64,000 bases of DNA from Phytoactinopolyspora mesophila (lineage in GTDB: Bacteria; Actinomycetota; Actinomycetes; Jiangellales; Jiangellaceae): contig NZ_WLZY01000006.1 of NCBI RefSeq assembly GCF_010122465.1, positions 248,001 to 312,000 of the forward strand, given 5' to 3'. The notes beneath the pieces were generated by a model. That model was not told where the DNA came from and searched no databases. It saw nothing but the letters and a program-made list of their open reading frames with translations. Below, piece by piece: positions 8,935 to 22,891 of the stretch. The translations under genes and the position numbers were made by a program. Numbering within the stretch: position 1 is the first letter of the stretch; every line of letters begins with the position of its first letter.

Positions 8935-11900
8935 ATGGGATGGCATAACCCGTCCATCTCCTGGCGGGAATTCGAACGGGCGCTGTCATGGGGCAGCGGT
9001 TGGCGCAGTGACGGGGAGAAGCTGCCCCGGGATGTCGGGGCGGTCACTGATCTCTCGGCGCTCAGAGGCGGGGAAAACCAGCTTGCCGGCGACCCTGGTC
9101 CGGCCTGGGCGGAGCTCCACTGTCATTCCGCGTACAGCTTTCTTGATGGTGCATCCGAGCCGGAGGCGCTGGTGGCCGAGGCGATCGTGCAGGGTGTGGA
9201 GACGCTGGCCATCACCGACCACGACGGCATGTACGGCGTCGTGCGCTTCGCCGAAGCCGCGCGGGACGCTTATGAGCTATATGCCGAGAAGCTGAACGGC
9301 CGGAAATTGCACACGGCATTTGGCGCGGAGCTCAGTCTGGGTCTGACGGCCAGGCAGAGCGGCATACCTGACCCTGAGGGGCACCATTTGCTCGTGCTGG
9401 CGCGTGACCCCGAGGGGTATGCGCGGCTGGCGGCGGCCATCACCACCGCCCAGATGCGTGGCGGGAAGGGGCGTCCGGAGTATTACATGGAGGAACTGGC
9501 CGCCCAGCATGAAGGGCACTGGGCCATCTTGACCGGCTGCCGCAAGGGTGTGGTTCCGGCGGCGCTCGAGGCGGACGGTCCGGAAGCCGCGGAACATGAG
9601 CTGCGGTGGCTGGTCGGCCTTTTCGGTCAGGAGAACGTGTTCGTGGAGCTGATCGACCATGATCAGCCGCTCGACGATACCCGCAACGACACCCTGTATG
9701 AGCTGGCGCAGCGGGTGGGGGTGGGGGTGGTCGCCTCCAACAATGTGCACTATGCCGGTCCCGCTGACGCCGATCTCGCTCATGTGCTGGCCGCCATCCG
9801 GGCGCGTAGCAGCCTGGAGGAGCTCTCGGGCTGGCTGCCGTCCAACGGCACGGCGCACATTCGCAGCGGTGCGGAGATGGAGCAGCGCCTGGCCCGGTTC
9901 CCCGGCGTCCGGGAGGCCACGGCGGAGCTGGGCCGGTCATGTGCCTTCGACATCACACTCATTGCTCCGGAACTCCCGGAGCGTGAGGTTCCTGAGGGCC
10001 ATACCGATGCGAGTTTCCTGCGTCAGGAGGTGCGAAAGGGGGCGCTGAAGCGCTACGGGCCACCGGGCACACCGGAGACGGAGCAGGCTTACCGGCAGAT
10101 CGAACATGAGCTGGCCGTCATCGAGCAGCTCAACTTCCCTGGGTATTTCCTCATCGTCTACGAGATCACCCAGTTCTGCGAGCAGAACGGCATCCTGTGT
10201 CAGGGGCGGGGGTCAGCTGCCAACTCCGCGGTCTGTTACGCGCTGGGCATCACCGCTGTCGATCCCATCGCCCATCAGCTGCTGTTTGAACGTTTCCTCA
10301 CCGACGACCGCATTGGTCCTCCGGACATCGACATCGACATCGAGAATGCCCGCCGGGAAGAGGTCATCCAGCACGTATACGACCATTACGGGCGCGAACG
10401 TGCGGCCCAGGTCGCTAACGTCAACAGCTACCGGCAGCGAATGGCGTTGCGTGACGTCGCACGAGCATTGGGGTACAGCTCCGGTCAGGTTGATGGGTGG
10501 TCGCGCCACATCGGCCATCACGAACCGATCGGGGATGACATCGGCATCCCGGAAGATGTCGTTCAGCTGGTCTATCGCATGCTCCGTCTACCCCGGCACC
10601 TGTCGATTCACTCTGGAGGCATGGTGCTTTGCGACCGTCCGGTGGGGGAGGTGTGCCCGGTCGAATGGGCGAGCATGCCGAACCGGAGCATCCTGCAGTG
10701 GGACAAGGACGACTGCGCGGCGGCCGGGCTGGTGAAGTTCGACCTGCTGGGCCTAGGGATGTTGTCGGCGCTGCGGGAATCGTTCGACCTGCTCCGTGAC
10801 CACCACGGCGTGGACTACACGCTGCAGAGCATCCCCGGTGAAGACAAGGCCGTCTACGACATGCTGTGTGACGCGGACACGGTGGGTGTGTTCCAGGTCG
10901 AATCCCGAGCCCAGATGGCGACACTTCCGCGGCTTCGGCCGCAGCAGTTCTACCACCTGGTGGTGGAGGTTGCGCTGATTCGCCCGGGACCGATCCAGGG
11001 CGGCTCCGTTCATCCCTACATTCGCCGCAAGAACAAGAAAGAACCCATCACCTATCCACACGAGAGCATGAAACCCGCTCTGGAGCGCACCCTCGGTGTT
11101 CCGCTGTTCCAGGAGCAGATGATGCAACTGGCCATCGAGTGCGCTGGCTTCAGCCCGCGGGAGTCCGATCAGTTGCGGCAGGCGATGAGCTCGAAGCGGT
11201 CACCGGAGCGCATCGAGCGGCTGCGGGAGCGGCTGCTCACCGGGATGTCGAAGAACGGTATCCCATCCGACGTCGCCGACGACATCTACGGCAAGCTGTT
11301 CGGCTTCGCCAGCTACGGATTTCCCGAGTCGCACGCCTACAGCTTCGCCTATCTCGTCTACGCCAGCGCCTACCTCAAACGGTATTACCCGGCTGCCTTC
11401 ACCGCCGCCCTGCTCAACAACCAGCCGATGGGCTTCTATTCGCCGCAGACACTGGTGGACGACGCCCGCCGGCACGGCGTCACAATCCGTGGCGTGGACA
11501 TCAACGCCAGCGACGTCATGGCGACGCTGGAAGAACACGTGCCCGTCGAATCCACTGACCCGCACGCACCGGAGGGTCTCCAGCCGGCGATCCGCATGGG
11601 GCTGTTGTCGGTGCGTGGCCTGGGCGAGAAGGTCGCCCGCAAGATCGCCGAGGCGAGGCCGTTCGAGGACATCGCCGATGTTGCCAGACGCGTGGGTGCG
11701 CCATTGGCAGCGCTCGAAGCACTGGCGACCGCTGGTGCGTTCGGCTGTTTCGGCCTCGACCGCCGGGAGGCGCTGTGGGCCGTGGGGGCGCTCGCGAACG
11801 ACCGTTCCGACCAGTTGCCGGGCACGACGCCCGGTTCGGTGGCGCCGTCGTTGCCGCAGATGACCGCCGTCGAACAGACCTTCGCTGACCTCTGGGCCAC

Positions 11901-12273
11901 CGGGGTTTCCCCGGACAGCCATCCGGTGCAGCATGTCCGCGATCAGCTGGATGAATGGGGAGCGGTCCGGGCCGGCTCATTGCGTACCTTCGACGACGGC
12001 CAGCGGTTGCTGATCGGCGGGCTGATCACGCATCGGCAGCGTCCCCCCACGGCCGGCGGGGTCGTCTTCATGAACGTCGAGGACGAGACCGGGATGGTCA
12101 ACGTCATCTGCCCGCCTGGGGTGTGGAAGCGGCAACGCCGGATCGCGCTCGAATCGACGGCGGTGGTGGTGGACGGCAAACTCGAACGTGCCGACGGTGC
12201 GGTCAACTTCTACGCCATCCGGCTGGCGCCGTTGAAGGTAACCGGCAGTACAGGCAGCAGAGACTTCCGGTAG
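8935..12273 (+). CDS. dnaE2: Error-prone DNA polymerase III alpha subunit DnaE2
   Basis: 1112 residues, close to the roughly 1080 of mycobacterial DnaE2. The N-terminal PHP domain begins with [14 protein letters not shown] and TDHDGMYG. The C-family polymerase core has [17 protein letters not shown] and the catalytic aspartates in PPDIDIDIE at about residue 462. A helix-hairpin-helix and a C-terminal OB fold ([16 protein letters not shown]) follow. DnaE2 performs damage-induced mutagenic synthesis with ImuA'/ImuB, neither of which is in this window. I prefer ATG 8935 (MGWHNP) over GTG 8929 because GAGG at 8923-8926 is eight bases upstream. No good LexA box was found in the short gap. Confidence 0.93.
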   Translation: MGWHNPSISWREFERALSWGSGWRSDGEKLPRDVGAVTDLSALRGGENQLAGDPGPAWAELHCHSAYSFLDGASEPEALVAEAIVQGVETLAITDHDGMYGVVRFAEAARDAYELYAEKLNGRKLHTAFGAELSLGLTARQSGIPDPEGHHLLVLARDPEGYARLAAAITTAQMRGGKGRPEYYMEELAAQHEGHWAILTGCRKGVVPAALEADGPEAAEHELRWLVGLFGQENVFVELIDHDQPLDDTRNDTLYELAQRVGVGVVASNNVHYAGPADADLAHVLAAIRARSSLEELSGWLPSNGTAHIRSGAEMEQRLARFPGVREATAELGRSCAFDITLIAPELPEREVPEGHTDASFLRQEVRKGALKRYGPPGTPETEQAYRQIEHELAVIEQLNFPGYFLIVYEITQFCEQNGILCQGRGSAANSAVCYALGITAVDPIAHQLLFERFLTDDRIGPPDIDIDIENARREEVIQHVYDHYGRERAAQVANVNSYRQRMALRDVARALGYSSGQVDGWSRHIGHHEPIGDDIGIPEDVVQLVYRMLRLPRHLSIHSGGMVLCDRPVGEVCPVEWASMPNRSILQWDKDDCAAAGLVKFDLLGLGMLSALRESFDLLRDHHGVDYTLQSIPGEDKAVYDMLCDADTVGVFQVESRAQMATLPRLRPQQFYHLVVEVALIRPGPIQGGSVHPYIRRKNKKEPITYPHESMKPALERTLGVPLFQEQMMQLAIECAGFSPRESDQLRQAMSSKRSPERIERLRERLLTGMSKNGIPSDVADDIYGKLFGFASYGFPESHAYSFAYLVYASAYLKRYYPAAFTAALLNNQPMGFYSPQTLVDDARRHGVTIRGVDINASDVMATLEEHVPVESTDPHAPEGLQPAIRMGLLSVRGLGEKVARKIAEARPFEDIADVARRVGAPLAALEALATAGAFGCFGLDRREALWAVGALANDRSDQLPGTTPGSVAPSLPQMTAVEQTFADLWATGVSPDSHPVQHVRDQLDEWGAVRAGSLRTFDDGQRLLIGGLITHRQRPPTAGGVVFMNVEDETGMVNVICPPGVWKRQRRIALESTAVVVDGKLERADGAVNFYAIRLAPLKVTGSTGSRDFR

Positions 12274-12284
12274 CGTCGGTCATC

Positions 12285-12980
12285 GTGCGACTCGTCATTG
12301 CGCGGTGCCAGGTCGACTACGCCGGCCGGCTCACTGCTCACCTCCCACTGGCCATCAGATTGATCATGGTGAAAGCCGACGGCAGCGTGCTGGTGCACTC
12401 CGACGGCGGTTCATACAAGCCGCTGAACTGGATGAGCCCTCCGTGTTCGCTCAATGTCGCCGATCCCGATGACGACGCCCGCGAGGACGGCGTGACATCG
12501 GTGTGGACTGTGCAGAACAGCAAGACCGACGACCGCCTCGTGATCAGCATCCACGACGTCATCGAGGACGCTACCCACGATCTCGGCGACGACCCCGGCC
12601 TGGTCAAAGACGGGGTCGAGGCGCACCTGCAGCGGTTGCTGGCCGAGAATGTCGAAACCTTCGGCGTGGGCTGGCGGTTGGTGCGCCGTGAGTATCCCAC
12701 CGCGATCGGTCCGGTGGATCTGCTCTGCCGGGACGAGACCGGCGTGACCGTCGCGGTGGAGATCAAACGGCGGGGTGAGATCGACGGCGTCGAGCAGCTG
12801 ACCCGGTATCTCGATCTGCTGAACCGGGATCCGCAGCTCAGCCCGGTGCGTGGGGTCTTCGCGGCTCAGGAGATCAAGCCACAGGCGCGCACCCTCGCCG
12901 TTGACCGCGGTATCACCTGCCTCACGGTGGACTATGACGCCCTGCGCGGCGTAGATGATCCCTCTACGCGGCTGTTCTGA
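12285..12980 (+). CDS. nucS: Endonuclease NucS (EndoMS), mismatch-specific
   Basis: 231 residues from GTG 12285. It has the NucS N-terminal pattern [20 protein letters not shown] and [18 protein letters not shown], and the C-terminal RecB-like nuclease core with [20 protein letters not shown] and YLDLLNRD. NucS replaces MutS/MutL in most actinobacteria: it cuts both strands at G-T, G-G and T-T mismatches and is recruited by the sliding clamp. A longer overlapping frame from 11955 is not credible. The gene starts 11 bases after dnaE2. A -10-like TAGCGT overlaps the dnaE2 stop (12271-12276) and could drive a leaderless nucS mRNA. Confidence 0.92.
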   Translation: MRLVIARCQVDYAGRLTAHLPLAIRLIMVKADGSVLVHSDGGSYKPLNWMSPPCSLNVADPDDDAREDGVTSVWTVQNSKTDDRLVISIHDVIEDATHDLGDDPGLVKDGVEAHLQRLLAENVETFGVGWRLVRREYPTAIGPVDLLCRDETGVTVAVEIKRRGEIDGVEQLTRYLDLLNRDPQLSPVRGVFAAQEIKPQARTLAVDRGITCLTVDYDALRGVDDPSTRLF

Positions 12981-12983
12981 CCG

Positions 12984-13490
12984 TCATCGCCCGGACCGGA
13001 TGTCCTCCACGACATCGCAGGTGTTCGCTACCGGGTCGAGGTGTTGAGCATGCTGCGCCACCTGTTGGAGCAGTGTGCGTAAGGTGTGGCGCTGATGCTC
13101 GTCCAGCGGGGCAAGAAGGTGTTCTTCCGCGTGTGACAGCTGGAGCCGCAGGCGCTCGAGCAGCTCTTGGCCGGCGGAGGTGACCACGATGCGCCGCGCC
13201 CGCCGGTCGGCTGGGTCGGGTTGCCGTTCGACCAGCCCGGCGCCGGTCAGGTCATCGAGTAGGTACGTCATCACTGTCCGGTCGATACCCAGATGCTGGG
13301 CCAGCGCCAGCTGGCTGCGTGCAGCTCCATGGACAGCCGCAGCCAGGACCTGATAGCCGCGCGGGCCGCCCGGCAGATCCGACAAGATCGCGTCGAACAT
13401 CTTGACGTACGACCTGAAAACCCGGCCCAGTGCCCAGCCGAGGTCAGACTCGAGGCCGGTGACGTCAGGCCGGTCGGTCGCCGTGGTCAT
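12984..13490 (-). CDS. MarR-family transcriptional regulator
   Basis: 168 residues from ATG 13490 (a GTG at 13496 is the alternative). The winged-helix DNA-binding core spans QLALAQHLGIDRTVMTYLLDDLTGAGLVERQPDPADRR and is followed by the wing RRIVVTSAGQELLERL. A -10-like TACACT lies on the minus strand seven bases ahead of the ATG, suggesting a leaderless transcript. It is divergent from the LLM-hemerythrin gene, with a perfect palindrome between them, so it probably represses that gene and itself. Its 3' end faces nucS with only three bases between. Confidence 0.87.
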   Translation of the reverse strand: MTTATDRPDVTGLESDLGWALGRVFRSYVKMFDAILSDLPGGPRGYQVLAAAVHGAARSQLALAQHLGIDRTVMTYLLDDLTGAGLVERQPDPADRRARRIVVTSAGQELLERLRLQLSHAEEHLLAPLDEHQRHTLRTLLQQVAQHAQHLDPVANTCDVVEDIRSGR

Positions 13491-13525
13491 ACACACAGTG
13501 TAGGCGCCCTAAGGAAGAATTGCGG

Positions 13526-13539
13526 GAACATAGATGTTC
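13526..13539. promoter_or_regulatory. Palindromic operator, probably for the MarR regulator
   Basis: GAACATAGATGTTC is a perfect 6-bp inverted repeat with a two-base centre, in the 94-base gap between divergent marR and the LLM-hemerythrin gene. It lies just upstream of a good -10 for the rightward gene (TATGAT, 13549-13554), where a repressor would block polymerase. The six-base spacing between GAAC and GTTC does not fit the actinobacterial LexA box, which has four. Confidence 0.55.
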
Positions 13540-13584
13540 GGGTAGGCATATGATCTGTGCGACAGAACATTCTGGAGGTTCGAT

Positions 13585-15156
13585 ATGGCTGATTACGGGC
13601 ACGAGTTGCTCTTCGGGACGTTCATCACGCCCATCGCGGCGCAGGCGGAGCGGGTTGTCGAGCTGGCACAGCTCACCGACGACCTCGGCCTCGACCTGGT
13701 CACGGTCCAGGATCACCCCTATCAGCAGGCCTTCCTCGACACATGGACGCTGCTGTCGGTGATCGCGGCCAAGACGGCACGGGTCCGGGTGATGCCGAAC
13801 GTAGTGAGCTTGCCGCTGCGTCCCCCGGCGATACTCGCCAAGAGCGCGGCCAGCCTCGACGTCCTCAGCAACGGCCGGGTCGAGCTGGGACTTGGAGCCG
13901 GGCCGTTCCTGGAGCCCATCGCGGCGATGGGCGGCCCAAAGCGCACAGTGGGGCAGAACATCGGCGCGCTCGAAGAAGGCATCGAGATCATCCGTGCCAT
14001 GTGGCGTCCTCAGGACGGCGCGGTCCGGGTCGACGGGGAGCATTACCGGGTCTGGGGCGCCAAACCAGGCCCGGCGCCGGCGCACGAGATCGGGATCTGG
14101 GTGGGTGCGGTCAAGAAGCGGATGCTCGGCGTGACGGGGCGGCTGGCCGACGGCTGGTCGGTCAGTTCGCCGTATGCCGGGCCCGAGGAGCTGCCGGCCA
14201 AGAACAGGCTGATCGATCGGGCCGCGGAGGACGCGGGGCGCGAACCGTCGGCGATCCGCCGGCTGTACAACATCAGCGGCACGTTCGACGGCTCCGGCGC
14301 GGAGTTCCTGCAGGGGCCGCCCGCGGTGTGGGCCGAGCAACTCGCCGAGCTGAGCGTCACCGACGGCATGAGCGTATTCATCCTGGCAAGCGACGACCCG
14401 ACGACGATCCGCCGGTTCGCGGCCGAGGTTGTCCCCGCGGTCCGTGAGCTTGTCGCTCAGGAACGATCGAGCGCAGCGTACGGCAGAGAGCGCAGCGCGG
14501 GAACCGGCGCGACGGAGGCGTCGCCTGAGACCGATCGCCCGTCATCACGTGGTGAGCGCGGACTGGGTGCTCTTCCGACGCCTGACGACGGAATCAGGCT
14601 GAGCGGCGAGCGGGTGTGGGACGAGTCGGACCGCCCCGAGGGCCCGGCACCCGAGCCAGGCCGCACGTACACCGCGCACGAGCAGGCCAGCGGCCGGCAC
14701 CTCGTCGACGTCCATGATCACCTGCGAGCCGAATTGAGCCAGCTCAGAGGTTTGATCGACCAAGTCGCCGCTGGGTCTGTGGGTATCGGCGAGGCGCGCT
14801 CACAGATCAACACCATGACCATGCGGCAGAACAACTGGACCCTCGGGACCTACTGCGAGACGTACTGCCGGATCGTCACCACCCACCACACCCTTGAGGA
14901 CCAAGCGATGTTTCCGCAGCTTCGCCGCGCGGATCCTCGGCTGAAGCCCGTGATCGACCGGCTGGAGGAGGAACACCACGTCATCCACGATGTTCTGGAG
15001 CGCGTCGACGCGGCGTTGGTTGCCCTCGTATCAGGTTCGGGCGGGATAGAGCAGCTACGAGACACTGTGGACTTGCTCACAGATACCTTGCTCTCGCACC
15101 TCTCCTACGAGGAACGTGAGCTGGTGGAGCCACTAGCCCGGCTCGGGTTCTCCTGA
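13585..15156 (+). CDS. LLM-class oxidoreductase fused to a C-terminal hemerythrin (HHE) domain
   Basis: 523 residues in two parts. Residues about 1-290 form a luciferase-like TIM barrel (FGTFITPIAAQAERVVELAQ, LDVLSNGRVELGLGAGPF). A disordered linker, about residues 290-360, is rich in S, E, R and G. Residues about 365-523 form a four-helix hemerythrin-like domain with the iron-ligand pattern VDVHDHL, TTHHTLEDQAMFP, EEEHHVIHD and LSHLSYEERE. A di-iron HHE domain could sense or handle oxygen, NO or iron while the LLM part handles a flavin/F420 substrate. The gene has a TGGAGG ribosome site and is divergent from marR. Domain assignments are firm; the reaction is unknown. Confidence 0.87.
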   Translation: MADYGHELLFGTFITPIAAQAERVVELAQLTDDLGLDLVTVQDHPYQQAFLDTWTLLSVIAAKTARVRVMPNVVSLPLRPPAILAKSAASLDVLSNGRVELGLGAGPFLEPIAAMGGPKRTVGQNIGALEEGIEIIRAMWRPQDGAVRVDGEHYRVWGAKPGPAPAHEIGIWVGAVKKRMLGVTGRLADGWSVSSPYAGPEELPAKNRLIDRAAEDAGREPSAIRRLYNISGTFDGSGAEFLQGPPAVWAEQLAELSVTDGMSVFILASDDPTTIRRFAAEVVPAVRELVAQERSSAAYGRERSAGTGATEASPETDRPSSRGERGLGALPTPDDGIRLSGERVWDESDRPEGPAPEPGRTYTAHEQASGRHLVDVHDHLRAELSQLRGLIDQVAAGSVGIGEARSQINTMTMRQNNWTLGTYCETYCRIVTTHHTLEDQAMFPQLRRADPRLKPVIDRLEEEHHVIHDVLERVDAALVALVSGSGGIEQLRDTVDLLTDTLLSHLSYEERELVEPLARLGFS

Positions 15157-15185
15157 GCCCGCTCAACCGCCGGTGTTCGAACCAC

Positions 15186-15191
15186 TAGGCT
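15186..15191 (+). promoter_or_regulatory. -10 element for leaderless lpd transcript
   Basis: TAGGCT ends seven bases before the lpd ATG and there is no Shine-Dalgarno sequence, the usual layout of leaderless actinobacterial genes. No convincing -35 was found. Confidence 0.4.
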
Positions 15192-15198
15192 GTTCACC

Positions 15199-16599
<1,401 letters not shown>

Positions 16600-16641
16600 G
16601 TAACGCAGCCGGACCGCGTACCGACCGGCGAGTGCGAAGGA

Positions 16642-17813
16642 GTGGCCGTGGGGCGTGAGGTTGTCGTTGTCGGTGCTGGGATTGTAGGTATCTCGCTGGC
16701 TCATGCCTTGGCCACCCGCGATATCGGTGTTACGGTCCTCGACCGTGATGCGCAGGAGCCGCGCGGCTCGACCGCTTACGCTCCCGGCTTCGTTGGTCTC
16801 TATAACGATGTGCCGGTCCTGACTCGGCTGGGACGAGAATCAGCGGCGATCTATAACGCCGCTGACGGTGGTTTTCGTCGTTCCGGCGGGCTTGAGCTGG
16901 CGACCTCGGATGCTGGCGTGGCCGAGGTTGAGCGTCGCGTCGAAGCGGCCCGAGCAGCCGGGCTCCGGGCGGAGTTGTTGACGGCAGCGGATATTCCTAG
17001 CTCGGTGGCCGCGTTCGTGGACACCGGCCTGGTGCTTACGGCGGGCCACTTTGTCGATGACGGATCGGCCGATGTACGGGCCCTGACTCGTGTCCTCCGG
17101 CGGAGGCGCTCGCTCGCGGCGCGCGGCTGTTGTGTGATCGCGAAGTCACGGGTATCGATCAGCGAGGATCGGGTGCGGTCGTGGTGACTGCGTCCGGGGA
17201 TCGTTTCACCGCGGATGATGTCGTGCTCGCGGGCGGCGTCTGGGGTCCATCGCTCGCCGAGTTGACGGGACTCGAACTGCCGCTGTTCCCAGTCGCTCAC
17301 CCCTACGTCTACGGCAGTCCGGCCGCCACATGGAGTCCTGGGCCGTTCGTCCGATGGCCCGAGCACCATGTCTACTCCCGCATCCACGACGACCAGCTGG
17401 GCATCGGCACCTACGACCATCACCCGGTCCCTGTCGGCCAGCGCGAGCTTGCTGCCGGGGCTGGCCTGGCCTGGTCTGAGGACCTTGATCCGGTGATTGA
17501 TGCGGCTCAGCGACTCCTGCGCCCCGAGGCAAGGTTCGCTCCGGAGCACCGCATCAACGGTGTCTTCGCGATGACCCCCGACAACCTCCCGTTCCTCGGC
17601 AGGCACCCCGAGATCGAGAGTGTGTGGATCGCGCAGGCGATCTGGGTCACCCACGCTGCGGGTGCTGCCCGAACGCTCGCTGATGCCATGCTCGACCGAA
17701 GCGACCTGCCCCATGAACTCCACCTGACGAGGTTCGCCGAGTCCGACACTGCCACGCTCCGCGAGAGCGCGTTGCGTCTCTACCGAGACATCTACGCCAA
17801 CGACGCTGCGTGA
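16642..17813 (+). pseudogene. FAD-dependent oxidoreductase (DAO family), split by a -1 frameshift
   Basis: The N-terminal part (16642 to about 17099) reads VVVVGAGIVGISLAHALA and the DAO-family GSTAYAPGFVGLYND. The remainder continues in another frame from about 17100 (AEALARGARLLCDREVTGID) to the stop at 17813, with DNLPFLGRHPEIESVWIAQA and WVTHAAGAARTLADAM typical of the C-terminal FAD region. Together they make a normal protein of about 390 residues. One base appears to be missing at 17094-17106, inside a perfect CCTCCG-G-CGGAGG hairpin, so it may be a sequencing or assembly error rather than a true pseudogene. Codon use is healthy on both sides. The substrate is probably an amino acid or N-methylated amine. 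Confidence 0.8.
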
Positions 17814-17970
17814 GTCGTCGGGAGTGAAGCTGCCGCGGCTGGCAAGCTCAGCTCGTCGGTGTACCTGCCGGAGAAGATCCACGACAGCGAGCTGCAAACG
17901 CTGCCCATCACTGGTGATCATGGGATGGGGGCGCGCGACGACACAATTCACCAGTACGACGCCGCCATCA

Positions 17971-21213
<3,243 letters not shown>

Positions 21214-21564
21214 TGCTTCTTGCTCCGTTCCAGGACGCTCAGCATCCCGAATCAGCCCGATGCGCACGAGCGCACGGATCACCAACGAAATGGTTCAAAG
21301 CAGACTGAACGGTATCAGATAACGATAATCCATCTCATTTGCCTCGACCGTTCCTCGCCTTCTGATCGGGGCAATTGGCTGACTACCCGTCGGGATCTTC
21401 TTGCTTCTTCCATGGAGCCCTTCTGGGTCCGGCACATCGTGGCGGCTGACATGGACAGCTGCTGTTGGGTCGACGAGGTGCCGGCGTCTGGTGCGTTGTG
21501 GGCGCCGGTGGTCTTCTTCGGCGCTGTGCTGACGGCCGCTCTGATAGCGCCGAGTGCGGGATCG

Positions 21565-21717
21565 GCCGGTGAGCTGGTATCTCGCCGGGCGGCGCTGGTC
21601 CTGGACGGTGGCCGTGGCGGTGGTGATCGTGCCGGCGGCGAGTGTCCTGTTGTCGACATCGGTCACCGTGCCCCGGGTGCTCTCCGGCCCGGCAGCGTGG
21701 GCGATAAACGCATAGCC
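21565..21717 (-). pseudogene. Remnant of a SipW-type secreted protein
   Basis: The translation contains GYAFIAHAAGPESTRG followed by TVTDVDNRTLAAGTITTATA. This resembles the start of SipW-signal-peptide secreted proteins, where a short strand after the cleavage site is followed by NxxxAGTIT. Third codon positions are almost all G or C here, unlike the flanks. No intact signal peptide precedes it, and the reading frame loses protein-like character after about 21565. It lies just upstream of the LPXTG gene on the same strand, so it may be the wreck of a neighbouring surface gene. Weakly supported. Confidence 0.3.
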
Positions 21718-21744
21718 GTGTGTAGCCGATGGAAGACCGGGTAC
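21718..21744 (+). promoter_or_regulatory. SigB/SigF-like stress promoter
   Basis: GTGT (21718-21721) and GGGTAC (21739-21744) match the actinobacterial general-stress sigma consensus (GNNT/GTTT, 14-17 bases, GGGTAC/T) with a 17-base spacing, 35 bases upstream of the 76-aa gene. Two better matches lie in the same cluster. Confidence 0.4.
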
Positions 21745-21778
21745 CCGACAGATAGGAGACAATACTAGGAGGATCACG

Positions 21779-22009
21779 ATGGCACAGACCGTGCAGAGCC
21801 CGGTGAAGGACAAGCACTACAACCTCGTGTCGGTGGTGCAAGCTTCGCTGCACTACGCGTGGCAGATGGAGACGTACATCTCAGACGCCGAAGAGGCGGG
21901 CGACACCGAGCTGGCCGAATGGTTCAGGAAGATTCAGCACAACAATCTCAAAGCCGGTGAGCAGGGAAAGGCGATGCTGATTCAGCGGCTCAGCCAGGAG
22001 CAATCCTGA
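21779..22009 (+). CDS. Small conserved helical protein (hypothetical)
   Basis: 76 residues beginning MAQTVQSPVKDKHYN, with an excellent AGGAGG site at 21767-21772. The middle (SVVQASLHYAWQMETYISDAEEAGD) is strongly helical and the protein is charged, with no membrane segment or cysteine. I do not recognise a named family, though the composition resembles small actinobacterial stress proteins. A helix of this kind, with regularly spaced E, H and Y, recalls single-helix fragments of ferritin-like proteins such as the DUF892 gene downstream. It ends 24 bases before the SDR gene and is probably co-transcribed with it. Confidence 0.8.
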   Translation: MAQTVQSPVKDKHYNLVSVVQASLHYAWQMETYISDAEEAGDTELAEWFRKIQHNNLKAGEQGKAMLIQRLSQEQS

Positions 22010-22033
22010 TCAGGTCCCGGGGAAGTACCACGC

Positions 22034-22891
22034 ATGACGCCTGACATATCCCAGCAGCAAGCCAGGCCCGGCCGGACGGCTGCGATGTCGCCGCGGCCAC
22101 GGGACGAGATGGCCGACTATGTCGGCCGTGGACTGTTGGAGGGGCGCACGGCGCTGATCACAGGCGGCGACTCCGGCATCGGCCGGGCCGTGGCGGTGGC
22201 TTTCGCCAAGGAAGGCGCCGATGTGAGCATCGCGTATCTCGAGGAGACCGACGACGCCCGGCACACTATCGACTTGATCTCTGACGCCGGCCGAGACAGC
22301 CTCGGGATGCCCGGCGACATGTCGCATGCCGAGCACTGCCGCGACGTCGTCGCCCGGACGGCCGCGGAGTTCGGCCGGATAGACATCCTGGTCAACAACC
22401 TGGCGTATCAGAGGCCTCAGAAGTCCCTCGAGGCTATCGACGACGAGCAATGGGACCGCACGTTCCGCACCAACGTCTACAGCTACTTCTGGGTCACCAA
22501 GGCAGCCTTGAAACACATCCCCGAGGGCGGATCGATCATCAACACGTCATCGGTCAACGGGTTGAGAGGCAACAGCTCTCTCATCGACTACGCCGCCACC
22601 AAGGGTGCGATCAACGCATTCACCTACTCGCTGGCACAGTCACTCGTTGACCGGCGGATCAGAGTCAACTGCGTCGCGCCGGGACCCGTGTGGACTCCAC
22701 TGATCCCGTCGACGCTCCCCGCGGAGAGTGTGCAGAGGTTCGGGGAAGACACTCCCATGGGCCACACGTCGCACCCGGACGACATCGCGCCGTCCTACGT
22801 GTTCTTCGCCTCAGAGCGGCTGTCGGGCTACTACAGCGGCGAGATATTGGCGCCCACCGGCGGCGAGATCACCGCGGGTTGTCGTCCTTGA
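22034..22891 (+). CDS. SDR oxidoreductase, general stress protein 39 / YhdF type
   Basis: 285 residues, NAD(P)-dependent short-chain dehydrogenase. A roughly 40-residue N-terminal extension (SQQQARPGRTAAMSPRPRDE) precedes the cofactor loop TGGDSGIGRAVA, as in Bacillus stress proteins GSP39/YhdF. LVNNLAYQ, the catalytic serine in INTSSVNGLRG, YAATKGA with the catalytic Tyr-Lys, and the C-terminal GEILAPTGGEI are all present. The substrate is unknown (an aldehyde or sugar alcohol is possible). Its last 23 bases overlap the convergent 57-aa gene. Confidence 0.9.
   Translation: MTPDISQQQARPGRTAAMSPRPRDEMADYVGRGLLEGRTALITGGDSGIGRAVAVAFAKEGADVSIAYLEETDDARHTIDLISDAGRDSLGMPGDMSHAEHCRDVVARTAAEFGRIDILVNNLAYQRPQKSLEAIDDEQWDRTFRTNVYSYFWVTKAALKHIPEGGSIINTSSVNGLRGNSSLIDYAATKGAINAFTYSLAQSLVDRRIRVNCVAPGPVWTPLIPSTLPAESVQRFGEDTPMGHTSHPDDIAPSYVFFASERLSGYYSGEILAPTGGEITAGCRP

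Larger units (their letters stand above)
21214..21778. other. 565-bp gene-free interval between the surface protein and the stress cluster
   Basis: Long frames exist on both strands but none has a supported start and consistent codon use over its length. On the minus strand, about 50 codons (21565-21717) look like genuine but decayed coding sequence. Near the right end lie a SigB-like promoter and the AGGAGG (21767-21772) of the next gene. The 21300-21560 part shows nothing recognisable. Confidence 0.5.

Noticed and set aside
11955-12284. N-terminal extension of NucS
   Set aside because: It overlaps dnaE2 in another frame and the known NucS N-terminus starts at GTG 12285.
13526-13539. Possible LexA (SOS) box
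   Set aside because: GAAC and GTTC are six bases apart, not four, and the neighbours are not SOS genes; a MarR operator is more likely.
17814-17970. Short in-frame tail after the FAD oxidoreductase (KIHDSELQTLPITGDHG)
   Set aside because: About 50 codons without a start or ribosome site; it looks faintly protein-like but matches nothing I know.
21295-21813. 172-codon minus-strand gene with a hydrophobic N-terminus
   Set aside because: It would run across the promoter and start of the 76-aa gene, and only about 50 of its codons look coding; retained only as a possible remnant.
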